A stretch of 64,000 bases of DNA from Desarmillaria ectypa. Taxonomy: Eukaryota > Basidiomycota > Agaricomycetes > Agaricales > Physalacriaceae. Of the stretch, positions 25,328 to 36,422 are shown one piece after another. The position numbers and the translations under genes were made by a program. The first letter of the stretch is position 1, and every line of letters begins with the position of its first letter. Location of the stretch: NCBI GenBank assembly GCA_030407005.1, contig JAUDYN010000003.1, positions 434,001 to 498,000 of the forward strand, written 5' to 3'. The notes under the pieces are model-generated. The model was not told where the DNA came from and ran no database searches. It worked only from the letters and a program-made list of their open reading frames with translations.

Positions 25328-27084
25328 TCAGTTAAACACGTTGCCTTTGCGGGCGCTACTTGAACTCCATGCGTACCCTGAGCATGCTCCGCAATCGACG
25401 GTGAGGCGTTTTGCATCGGAGTCAACTCTGCATGAAGTAACAAGGTAATAATGAGTCCCCCGATTTTACGAAACTTCATGGACACTCACGCTACAGTCGT
25501 GGCGGACCCTGTAAAGTTTATGTCCCTTGATATCCTGTAAGCATTACGAACACTTCCAATCTCAAGAGGGATGTTCACGAAATGGGCGCGCCAGTCCCCG
25601 GAGTTCCATCATCCTCGGGATATGACTGAGTGATCAAAACCCCGAATTCTTCGATTCCGCTGAGTTTGTTTCTGTGGAGCATATCAGTCAACGACCTCCT
25701 TCATGCATGGTGCCTTTTGCTCTACCCAGAGTAGGTGATGCCGGAGACCGAAGCCGAAGAGGCGGAGGCGTCCACCTTGATTCTACATCAAAAGGGTCTT
25801 CAGCGACGTATACACGAATGATGCCGTGACGATCACACCTCAAACCATATAATGAATCGGTGACGGTATTATCACTGATAGTTACGTCGGTAACCGACTT
25901 ATCGCTAGCAATGGAGCCGATGGATATACCGTGGCCTCCAGAGCACTGATTATTTAAAAACCTCGAGCCCCGCTTAGAGTGGTGACAGGACACATAAGCA
26001 AGACATGTACTTGATGTTTGTCCCGTCGTTAATAGCTAGACAGTCATCCTGATTCATTACGACGCTGTCTTGAATTGTCACGTCGTCTGCAGAGACATCA
26101 AAGCCCTGAGCGAATGTGAACTAGCTTGTTCGGTAGTAGAACTGATGGTACCCACGTCCGTATTATGGCCCAAGTCATCAACGTCTCCAGCGCTGTTATC
26201 AACCTATGTGGACAGTGACCGATGGGTTCCCGGGAAATCTAATGAGACGTACAGTGATGCTGGTAAAGGTGAGGCCATCACTATTGCCGATGGAAACGGC
26301 CTGAGCAGGGGAATTCAGCACCTATCAAACGAGCTTTCGAGAACGAGGCTTTAGTGACAATATTTTCCAGGCTGACCGTAAAGTCGGAGTATGTCCCCGA
26401 ACCCTTGAACCTACAAAACCGTCAGCAGCAAATTTAAAGCACTATATTAAATTCAGACAGACTTCAAGAATGGATGAGGCTTTGCGACACCCCCGTTTGT
26501 GCCTTCGCCATCCCAATACAAGGCACCATTACCCTATCCTTCTTGGTCAGGAAATCGTGAAGATACATCAGAAAAATTTTACTGACATTGAACTCAAATC
26601 CCGCCCCTTTGAAAGTGATGTCAGTACCATCAATAGTGAATAACGGGCCACTAGCTAATAACGACTGTATTCAGCTGACGTTTGAGTATTTAAAATTAGT
26701 GATATACTTACAGGTCGTTTTGGCGAATGTGATTGAGCCGGCCATAATAACAGTCGCTCCATCGGCAGGCTGATTAATCATAAAAGAAGTAAACCCTACA
26801 CTCATTAGGATGCATCACAAGACTACCTTCAGCGTCAGAGTATCTATACGCGTACTAACCTCAGTACAGAAAACCAAAGCTGTAATACGAGACGGCTCAC
26901 TTCCACTGGGAACGGTGAAGGCCTCAATTATCACCGTAGCACAGTCAGAAAGATCTGAAGCTGTAGCGACGGAGTTGATGGTGCAGCTAGCACGCTTAGC
27001 GGGTCGAGAGCCTTGCGGAATGCTTTTTGCCGTCACAACAACAGTCGCTACGATCAGAGCTCGAAAGAAAGCAGACTTGAACAT
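25328..27084 (-). CDS. Endopolygalacturonase, glycoside hydrolase family 28
   Basis: Fourteen exons (26901-27084, 26827-26843, 26712-26769, 26587-26654, 26463-26533, 26377-26410, 26253-26321, 26156-26203, 26011-26105, 25839-25961, 25726-25782, 25579-25671, 25490-25534, 25328-25427) give 353 residues. The N-terminus has a hydrophobic signal peptide ([14 protein letters not shown]) and a short propeptide ending KR, typical of secreted enzymes. All GH28 active-site motifs are present: NTDG with Asp183, QDD with Asp203 and Asp204, GGHG with His225, and RIK at 256-258. The enzyme would hydrolyse alpha-1,4 galacturonan in plant pectin, consistent with a plant-litter or host-associated fungus. The exon joins are supported by conserved strings crossing them, for example [12 protein letters not shown] and [16 protein letters not shown]. 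It is tail to tail with the TauD pseudogene and appears intact. Confidence 0.95.
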
Positions 27085-28056
27085 CGCTACTGCGTATATC
27101 GGAAAAGGAGCTGGAGAGAAACCTGAGTGTGGATAAAGTATCATCCTGCATCCTCATAACCTCTTTATACGAGTGCACTCCTTCTCACACCATAATAATC
27201 CTGAGAGAAAAAAGGACAATGTAGGAGAAAAAATTTCTCGTCATCAGCCAGGCCGGGCCGCTATCTATAGTTGCTCCTAAAAATAAATACAAGTTAATTA
27301 TAGAGCATACGCCACTTATATTTACCTAAACAATTTCAAATCAGGCTCAAGTATCTGTATCAATAATGATCTTCACAATTATACGAGCCAGATATTAGGC
27401 GACGTATGCGGGTCCGACAGAAACAACCAATCGATCGTCAAGCTCGTATGGCACCGAATAATGACCGTCTTCTTAACTCTTTTTGGTGTCGACAGCTATT
27501 TTGAAGCTCTGACGACCTCTGCATCTGAGTCGGTACTTATCCGAAACGACTCGTTTGAGGCGTGCAATTTCTCCGAGCGGTAGTAGAATTACTCGCAAGA
27601 AGCTATACCAGGCCGACCCTTCAAGAATAGTCCTATAAATAACACCAGGAAGAAAAATATTGGCTCACAAGGAGACATTAGTGTGGCGCCGAATATAAGA
27701 ATCAGTCCTCTGAGCAACTGGCGGCCCGTGCAGCAGCAGTGGTCGCTTAGTACCGTGACGCGAAGTCCATGAGGATCTATTCCACCATGACTTCACCGGT
27801 CCGTCTGCAGATTCCATTTCTCATCCGAAATCTTACCGCGTTTACAAGTCGAGGGCCGCAGTTGTCGGTGTCTGTTATTTCGGCAGTGTGTCAAAGACTT
27901 GCGAGCATTGACAAGAAATGCCGAGGCTCAGTCATTGAGAGCACAGCCTCTACTTATCAAATATCGTCAAGTTCTCTATCATACACACTGTGCTCTACAA
28001 CTGTTAGCGACATTGAACGACATTGACAAGATACTGACTGGAGTGACCATCAGAAA
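27085..28056. other. Intergenic, no gene seen
   Basis: About 970 bases between the start of the polygalacturonase gene (transcribed leftward) and the 3' end of DNMT2. Only short frames occur, such as 27769-28026, without recognisable content. The part next to 27085 should hold the polygalacturonase promoter. No repeats were seen. Confidence 0.4.
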
Positions 28057-29305
28057 CTATTCAAATAGGTGGTCTATCAATGCTGCTACTACTCTCACAT
28101 TCACGCTATTCCCTATCAACCGATATTTCGTCTTTCTCGACACATCGTCAGGCCACTGGAATAGCGACGGGTCAAAGTCGAATATACGAAGCAGCTCGTT
28201 GGGCGTGAAATATCGCAGCCGTAGGGGTCGTAGAATAGCTAGGTCTGCATTCAGAAGGAATTCATCAAACGTCTTGGTTGTCTTCCTTGCAATGAGCGAA
28301 TAAAAGAGATTCTGTAGACGAACTAGACTTACATCGACTTCTTCGTTCATCTGTAAAATAGACCCTGCTCGCTCAACCAGGTGCGTGTAGCCTACGATAA
28401 AAATGTAAGTGCGCACACGAGACATCAAAAGTTCAAAATGCCTTACCACTTGTAAAGCAGCATGTCTTTCTATCTCCCGGCAGAACGATATCAAATAGGC
28501 GGCCCCACTTGGTCAGCACCCTATCCGGAACTGCATATTCTTCCACGTTATCGTCCAGATAGTCCCTCACCATCTCGATCTCTTCCATCACCTGTCTAGG
28601 AATTTCCCTCATAATCCCTTCATCAACCCCGTCAGCCCAAGGCATCCTCCTCGCAAGCAAGTAATACCTCAACCGCGAATTCGGTATCCCAAACTGCAGC
28701 GGGGTCAGCAAAAACTCGCGCACAGAGTATCCCAGCCCGTGCAGGGAAGTACGAAGAACTTGACGCGTACTTGAAGTCTTCCGGACCCATCAGACTTTAA
28801 CTTGGAGTAATGGATGCGATAATGGGTACCTCGAATCCAGCAACGTTCTCTACCAGTATATGGCTGGGCCTCTGCGTCGGAGCTAATTCTGGAAGGGCAG
28901 TCTGTACGAGATGCAAGAACGACTTGGCACGGGGATCTCCTGACCCTTTGGCATTTGGGTTAAGCACTGTGTACGGCTGGCACGCAGGAGAGAGGAGCCA
29001 TAAATCTACTCCCAAGTCGCCTAAATCTGCTGCTGTCAATGTCGATATATCCACCTGCAAACGAATTCAGCCAGAAGAAATGGTATGAGCTGGCGACAGA
29101 CCCGGTGCACGATACCCTCTCCGTAATTCCTACTATAGATCTTGCACGCGTTCTGGTCCCAGTCGAATGCACGAATAACCCTTCCGGGGACGTGGCTTCT
29201 CGTTAGGGCACAGTGAAGTCCACCTATGCGCATGTAGGTAAAAGGAAACGCAAAGAAGAAAAGACAAGTACCTATTCCGCTGTAGAATTCCAACGCCTGT
29301 ACCAT
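28057..29305 (-). CDS. DNMT2: DNMT2/TRDMT1-type tRNA cytosine-38 methyltransferase
   Basis: Five exons (29272-29305, 29102-29223, 28830-29054, 28447-28777, 28057-28391) give 348 residues, normal for DNMT2. Motif I FYSGIGGLHCAL is at the N-terminus, FDWDQNACKIY follows, and motif IV is LLSPACQPYT with the catalytic cysteine at residue 77. The ENVAGFE motif VI is present, then the DNMT2-specific CFT (234-236) followed by GYTHLV, and the C-terminal RYFTPNELLRIFDFD and YRLIGNSVNV. Proteins of this type methylate C38 of tRNA-Asp rather than DNA. The residue before the catalytic cysteine is Ala (PAC) instead of the usual Pro (PPC). A 21-base GTAAGT..CAG segment in the last exon is in frame and too short to be a usual intron, so it is kept as coding. 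Confidence 0.95.
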
Positions 29306-29807
29306 AGTGTCGACGGCCCTTCCTTGTTTCCCGATATGGCTGCTGACCAACAGACACTTTCGGGAGTTGCCGGTATCTTAATTGGGGAGGCCATTTCCAG
29401 ATTTGGGTTTAGTTGACGCGTCGACGTCGCGTCGTGCTTGTCATTTTACATTCACGTATTTTTGACTTCGATGACCCAATTATTCGCGATTGGAACGTCA
29501 ATAAGCCCCACGACGATGCTATAATCCTTCAAATGCGTTCAGAATGCTCTCTATGACGGTCTCAGAGCTCGAATTCAAAGAAAAAGAGTGAGGCTGTCAG
29601 GGGTTCAGATCTAACCTTTTTCAGGAGCAATATAATGTGGATTCTTATCTGACAGGTTCTGACTTCATAATGACGTCGATACCTACATTGGAAGCTTCCT
29701 TGGGATAGTCAACGATAAGTGGCTGGTACATACATACCACAACACTGGGCCCCAAAAACCGATCCATTGGCCCCCAAGAATCTGGCATTTACTCATTGAC
29801 GACCACC
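29306..29807. promoter_or_regulatory. Divergent upstream region of DNMT2 and desaturase copy 1
   Basis: About 500 bases between two divergent start codons. It must contain the promoters of both genes. I see no clear TATA box or known sterol- or oleate-responsive element by eye. A short open frame at 29213-29416 is only a shadow. Confidence 0.35.
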
Positions 29808-31430
29808 ATGTCAGACCCCGCGACGAAGAAGGATGTACCCATCGACCTCAACATCCCCGATAATTACGTTCAGCACACCCTGACGACGACGAAACCGCTG
29901 CCTCCAATCACTCTTTCCAATATTCTCAATGAAATCAACTGGCTTTCTTTCATCATTCTTACCTCGACCCCAATAATGGGAGTTATCGGCGCCTATTACA
30001 CCAAGCTTAGATGGGAGACTGCCATCTGGGCCATTGTATATTATTTCGTCACCGCTCTTGGTATCACAGCAGGGTACCATCGTCTCTGGTCTCACAGGTC
30101 GTACAACGCCTCGACCCCGCTTCAGTACATGCTCGCTATGGTGGGTGCTGGTTCCGTTGAAGGATCGATCAAGTGGTGGTCTCGAGGTCACCGCGCTCAT
30201 CACCGGTACACGGACACTGATCTCGACCCATATAACGCGCATCGAGGCTTATTCTATTCGCATATTGGCTGGATGCTCGTCAAGCCCAGGAGGAACCCTG
30301 GTGTTGCGGACGTCAGCGATCTGAGCCAGAATAGTGTTGTGAGGTGGCAGCACAGACATTATTTGACACTCATCTTGACCATGGGTTTCCTCGTTCCCTC
30401 TTTGATCGCGTGGTTGGGCTGGGGTGACGCGAAGGGTGGGTTCGTCTATGCTGGTATTTTGCGACTAGTCTTTGTGCATCACGTCAGTTTCTCGACAACC
30501 GTTACTCATCTTTGTGAAGTTGACCTATGCTGTTCAGTCGACTTTCTGCGTCAATTCTCTCGCTCATTACCTCGGAGAAACTCCCTTTGACGACAAGCAC
30601 ACGCCCAAAGACCATATTATCACTGCATTCGCTACTGTTGGTGAGGGATACCATAACTTCCACCACCAGGTGCGCAGCGTGTTCCATCTGTCAATAACAC
30701 TAGTTGCCTAACCCAATATCTCAGTTTCCGATGGACTACCGTAATGCGATCAAGTGGTACCAGTACGACCCCACGAAGTGGTTTATCTGGTCTATGCAAA
30801 AGATTGGACTCGCGAGTCATCTCAAGGTCTTCCCTGAGAATGAAGTTCGCAAGGGCCAGCTGACAATGCAACTCAAGCATCTTCGGGAAACGCAGGAATC
30901 ACTTACTTGGCCCACGAACAGTGATGACCTACCTGTTATTTCGTTCGAGAGTTGTACGTGTTTTCTAACTCTACCCCAGCAAGGAAGCTAACTTTGCGTG
31001 TAGTCCAGGATCAGTCGCTGAAGCGTCCAGTCATCCTCATTTCGGGTTTCATTCATGACGTTTCGACGTTCATGGATGAACACCCTGGTGGCGCCCATCT
31101 CCTTGTCAAGTTCATCGGCAAGGATGCTACCACGGCTTTCTTCGGTGGTGTGTACGACCACTCGAACGCAGCTCACAACGTACGCCATACTCTTGATATT
31201 CCCGTGTCTTGCTCACTGAATCATCAACATCTTATAAGAGTCTCGCTATGAAACGTGTGGGCGTACTCCACGGCGGACATCCTCACGTCCTGGATATCGC
31301 CAGGCGAATTCCTCCCAGTCAGCAGTTGAAGATTGCACGCTACAATGAACTGAGCTCCAACTATGCTAGCAGCACCGCATGGAGTGATGAGGAGGAGCCG
31401 GCAGAAGGTATCCCTGCCAAGAAGCTTTAG
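29808..31430 (+). CDS. OLE1: Delta-9 acyl-CoA desaturase with cytochrome b5 domain, copy 1
   Basis: Five exons (29808-30482, 30538-30669, 30725-30953, 31004-31179, 31239-31430) give 467 residues. It introduces the first double bond into palmitoyl- and stearoyl-CoA at the ER membrane. The three histidine boxes are HRLWSH (91-96), HRAHH (128-132) and HNFHH (264-268), with four hydrophobic membrane spans between residues 40 and 225. The C-terminal cytochrome b5-like domain carries the haem motif HPGG at 372-375, so the electron donor is fused, as in yeast Ole1. The ATG at 29808 was chosen because upstream in-frame codons are not ATG. It is the partner of an inverted copy at 36423-38053 with identical exon lengths in the first four exons. 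Confidence 0.97.
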
Positions 31431-33224
31431 GTATCATAGTAGAAGGTCCTCGTTTTGCCAATGCCCTCCTTGTTTCCCTGATATTAGACTGTCACTGTAT
31501 TTCCGATCGTGTCCGTAAGCAATCTTAACGATAGAGTGTTATGTATTATTTATTGCCTGCTCTCCGTAAAGGCATACTGATAGCGGGTCCTGTGAATTAC
31601 GTCTTCAAACATCCTGGAGGCATCACGAAAAAAAAAATCCTCGAACCTATCTACGTTTACTTTGAAGGAACATTTTAGGCAAGTCTGGGGTCTCATGACC
31701 GCGCTTTTACCCCATCTGCTCCCATATCAAAACCCACTAACAACCATTGTGCTGACGTTTCCAAGGATTACCCAAAATCGCGTACAAAATCAGCAGTCAT
31801 TGAATGAAGTGCGTAACCATGGACACATACAATCGTCGGTATGACGTCCAAATCCCCGTCCGCGTTCCGTCCGCTCAAGTTCCATTTCTCGTCATTTTTT
31901 CTTCCTTGGCAAAACTGAGTACCCTACGCTCTATCAACGCCACGCCACCTTTCCCCCTGCAAGACAATAGCTGCTTCGTAGACATCGGCGTGGTGAATAG
32001 GCCGATGTAAGGTGCGGAGAAAGTGTGCTTTTTGTCGCCTTTATTTTTTCCCCCCTTCTCGCTTCACTAAAACCATCCGGAGTATTCTTGTCTTACTCTT
32101 TTTGTGGCGCCTCGCGCCACTGAACTGCGCAAGAATTGAAGCTCATCCATTCAAACAAGTTTTTCTTCTTCTTCTGCTCCTCCTCCCCCCCCTTTTTTTT
32201 TACGACTTCTACGAAACCGCCAAATACCAATGACCTCATTTAGGGATTGATTTGCCAGTTCGAAAGCCAACTACCAACTGCGCTCTTCCTTTATGCACTC
32301 ATTCAGGGCCATATTGTCCGTGACAAGATGCGACTTCTTATTTAATTTCCGCGTTTTTCTTACCAAAATATCTCGGTGGTGAAGCTCCGCTTGCTAAACG
32401 AAGCCACCCTCGGTCGATGTGTCTGTTGGAGGAAATCCGTACGCTACAAGTTATTTCTTCATCTTACCTTCGTTGTCTTATCACTTTACCGTTCTTAGAT
32501 TACCCGCTCTTTTTCACATGTCGATCACGTATATAAGCTGTACCGTAGCTATTCCGCACCTCAGTCGTTTCTCTCTTGCTGTGCCGACTGAGGTGTATAT
32601 ATCTTTTACTATACTTATCCCGTACACGTACTTAACCATTACAGTTCTTACGAATATCCTTTGTCATTAGTGTCTGGTGCGAAAATCTGGCTGCTGCAAA
32701 GAGTACGAGGTTATCTTCAACGAGATGACATTGCACAAAGCCAAGAGCCATCCTCGAATGCGGGCCCTTCAGCGCGCGCGCGTCTGTGAACTGTCCCGTC
32801 GGAATAGAGACGAACGTGTCAAGCAGGTGTGACTTTTCGACTTATAACCGCTCAGAAACTCCGGATTGCATTTGTCCATAAAGTCGCGTATTCTGATACC
32901 GTAGACGGCTGCTAATCCAGGAACGAGACTGGCAAGGATTTAGGCAAGTCGGGCAAGGTTGCCTCCACGTTTGGTTGGTGTAAATGTGCACGCCGCCTGT
33001 AAGAGTCAACGAGAGACATGGACAACACTACTCCGAAGCTGGTCCAGCATTATCTTATGGATGGCTCTAAGCGCACGCCCATTGCCATAGTCGCATGAGT
33101 AGTAGGAATGTGCGCGGTAAAGACGTTTTTGCTATGATCTTGAACGATACCACGAGCGAAACCAATCCTGCCCACATCAAGTCTGCATTCCATACACACC
33201 TCGAACGCATTTACAGAAACGTAC
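31431..33224. other. Intergenic stretch, pyrimidine-rich in places
   Basis: About 1.8 kb between the 3' ends of desaturase copy 1 and AVO1/SIN1, so both 3' UTRs lie here. Pyrimidine-rich runs occur around 32040-32060 and 32160-32205. Open frames on the plus strand (for example 32012-32233, 32419-32670) are hydrophobic by composition only, from the T-rich sequence, and are not called genes. Confidence 0.4.
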
Positions 33225-35887
33225 CTAACCCCCACCCCCATGCCGACTCCTCCTACTCCTATTAAGAGTCCCACTCCTCTCAAGCGCAGTCCTCATACTC
33301 CTAATAGTCTGCACAATTTCACCCGCCAACCTCGGACTCTCCGCCTCGAAATCATACCTCTTATTACCCGTCAAGACCAACTTGAAGATATTCGAGCTCT
33401 TCGTGCTCTGTTGACAGTCGACGATGCTCTTGATGTGGTACGAGTAGGTTTTGCCGTTGTCGAAGACGGCTTTGGCTTTGTTCGTGGAGGGCATGATCTA
33501 TATGAGGGGGGAAGGGTGAGTGGGGGGGAGGGGAAAGGGGGAGGGGGGGGGACGTACGTGGATGTAGACTCCGTCGATGGCGAGGGTCTTTTCTTGTTTG
33601 GCGACGAGCATAGGCATCTTGCGGGATATCGTATATTTCTATGAGGGGAAAATCAGCACAACACCATTTGAGCACGAAAGAAATCCAACCTTGTAAGCAG
33701 CAGTGTAATCCAACGCAGAACTAAGTTTGACTTCTGGCGTATCCGAAATACGTTTGAATATCGATGCTAAAGAGGGCGTCAAAAATGAAAACAATCCATG
33801 GTAGCAAACAAACCATTTGGGTCAGTGGTCCGCCCAGCACCCTTGAGGACATCTCCTCCAAGTCTGCTCTTCTTGATGATCACGAGCTCCCGTTTACCCT
33901 GAAGACTAGCCACGGTACGGTCCAACGGGATGAGGATGCTCATATCCGCGAGCAGTAGTGCGTACTCTTTCGGGTTGTCAAGCTTGCGCTTACGGCAGAC
34001 CATCTCGAGGGCTTCTTGCATATACATCTCGGCGGAACTAGAATTATCAGGGTCAGAGAGGGATAAATAAGGGTTTGAGAAAAAGACGTACACAGGGATG
34101 GTAGTGGATATGTGCCCTGCATCGGCGGCGTCTGCTACTCTGATTCTCAAGAACATCTGTGGCCCGCTGGAGGATAGGCCTAGACTGGTTGAGAGCGGTA
34201 GGGAGCCGAGGTTGGAGCCAAAGATGGGGGCATTAATGGCTGCTGGGGGCAGTGAGCTTGGGTTCTGGTTCTGGGATTTCTTGGCGACGGCTGTTCGAGA
34301 AGGTCGTCGTTGGATCTTGCTTTGTAGAATACGGTTCTGGGCGACTAGGGGGATGGTGAGAAGGGATGGAGCGAAAGGAAGGAATATTAACCGTGGGCAG
34401 GACTGGCTTCCAAGACGGCATAGGCATCTGCGTTAAATTTGACGATTTTTCCCATTCGATCCGGAGCTGGGAGACCATGAGTATGATTCGAGAATAATTG
34501 AACAAGAGACTTGCGTGGAAAGTCATCGTCAACTTCTCCATCATCCTCAGCTATTCTGAGTATCCACCCAATAGCACTGAGTTGGGTGTTCCATTTCTCA
34601 TCGTCCTCAGTGAGACCCTCGTCCAGCTTGGGTTTCCAGCCCTCCTCCCAGTACGTCCATAGTGCGAAGCCAATGACCTCTTCGACCGATGCGTCCTTCC
34701 TGACGCTGAGCTCCATGGCCTTGTTCCTAGGCTCTTGTGCATGGGGAAAGTAGACCTGGACGTAGGAGGAAGCGTTCTCACCGCGTCCACTGATCAACGA
34801 GTAGAGCTCGCTAAACGGATTAGTCGTCGTACCAGCCGACTTGAGCATCGCAGAGAGGGCAGACACAGCCGGAGGCTTGAGAGGGACGACGCGTTTCCGG
34901 GTGAAAGACATTTCTGCAGTGGGATTACGCAGTGGTCTGTGAGGGCGAGATTCTGCGCGGGGGCGGTTAGGTGAGAGCTTTCCTGAGGCGGGGGTTAGTC
35001 GGGGGCGGGACCGGCGGGAGTTTGACAAGGAGAGTACAGAGTTCATGTCAGAGGCGCTGTCAAAGTTACCAGGGGTTCTTGTTGCCGCAAACTCACTATA
35101 GACAGACAGTTTAGAGTAAAATCACAAAGACGGTTTACACGTACGGGTCAAAGTCGTCGTCGTCCATGCTATCGTTTGCACCAGCGGCATAGGAAGAGGA
35201 CGATGAGGACGAGGATAGGACAGGATTGTCTTCGTCGCTTGAAGAGTCGTCAAAGCTGAGCGTCGGGGGCGGACCAGGTGGCGGGGCAGCGTCGGGACTT
35301 CTCCTCGCTGCCATCCTCAGTCGTCGCCGTCGTTCCATCTCAGCTGCCCCTTTGAATCGTGGGACAAACTGGGGGGCCTCCACCACTGGGACCTCCTGCA
35401 CTTTGATCTCCGGCGTGCCCTTCGCCTCCTCAACCTCTGCCTCTTCATTCACCGGTGCACTCGTCCCAACAAAGTTCTTCACTGTGTCCGACTCCGTTGT
35501 CGATAGCAACGTCGACGCTCGCTTGCTCACAGACGCCCGTTTCCCACTCACACGTAGTCCCAGCCCGCCCGTGCGTCCACCCATAATCGTCTGCGTGTAT
35601 TTCAAGCTTTTGGCGCCTGCGCCTGGCTGTTCTTCGTCGTCAGAGATTTGTGGGCTGGATGGCATGGCGAGCTCGGGCCATCGATCAACGTCGGCAAGAG
35701 AGGCGGCGAGGATGTAAGGATTTGAAGTGTAAGACGAGTCGAGGGAAATGAGACGAGGGCCATACGGATCCTCGACGTCGCGGAGGTAGTTGAGTCTGAG
35801 GCTGTGTATGAGATAGCTACAAAATAATTAGAGCGTGCTGCAATAATCCAAGAGGTGAACGTACTCGGTATCACTAATTAGTGACAT
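33225..35887 (-). CDS. AVO1: TORC2 subunit AVO1/SIN1
   Basis: Nine exons (35865-35887, 35145-35816, 34515-35095, 34392-34466, 34092-34344, 33814-34037, 33690-33766, 33558-33638, 33225-33497) give 752 residues. The N-terminal block (LRLNYLRDVEDPYG and neighbours) is the SIN1 N-terminal region, followed by a long Ser/Asp-rich linker. The CRIM domain, which presents substrates such as AGC kinases to TORC2, starts near VYFPHAQEPRNKAMELSVRK and includes TYWEEGW and GKIVKFNADAYAVLEA. A RBD-like part (FLRIRVADAADAGH) and a C-terminal PH domain (YTISRKMPMLVAKQEK to NKRYDFEAESPRLAGEIV) follow. It should anchor TORC2 at the plasma membrane. The intron between 34515 and 34466 has GC instead of GT at its donor, which is needed to keep the conserved DDDFPPPDRMGK join. 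It lies between the two inverted desaturase genes. Confidence 0.95.
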
Positions 35888-36422
35888 CCTAATGATCGAG
35901 ACAGTCGAGTTCAAGCACAAGTCACCGCACGTGACCCATCAACTTTACTCGATCTCGGATATCCGCCACCTTTTTTGCTTTTGCTTCATTCTTCTGCGCT
36001 TGTGCTAGTCGGATGCACCAATACATAATGGATTATTCTATCGTACATGTCATACATCCAGCCACATCATCTCTATACGTGTCAAGAAGGTGAGGAAAAC
36101 AGACTTTCATGTCTAGAAAATACAGGTAACGTTAATGGCCGTGAGCGCTCAGAATATAACATACTTGACCGCAGTCAAGACGAATGACATCGCTACACGC
36201 CTTGAATGCTAATCCAACTTCCAAAGGCAGACTGAGAGACAATATTATTGCAACAACGCTCGACATTCCACTGTAGCTCAAGTCATAACTGTTTGAGCTG
36301 TCACTGTAAACAAGCCACGCATTTGCAATAAACATCATATCTATATGAGAGGACGATTCCGTCTAATGTCGGTGTTGAGGATGTAGTACCGTACAGAGTC
36401 AAAGGGTTTTAATAACAACAAC
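35888..36422. other. Intergenic between AVO1 start and desaturase copy 2 end
   Basis: About 530 bases. It holds the AVO1 promoter (right of 35887) and the 3' UTR of the second desaturase. A short minus-strand frame at 36132-36338 has a hydrophobic stretch but no family resemblance. Confidence 0.4.

Noticed and set aside
28320..28342. A 21-base GTAAGT..CAG intron in DNMT2
   Set aside because: Too short for the intron sizes of this genome and it is in frame either way; kept as coding.
32012..32670. Hydrophobic plus-strand frames as membrane protein
   Set aside because: Composition follows the T-rich sequence; no start context, no conserved motif and no splice logic.
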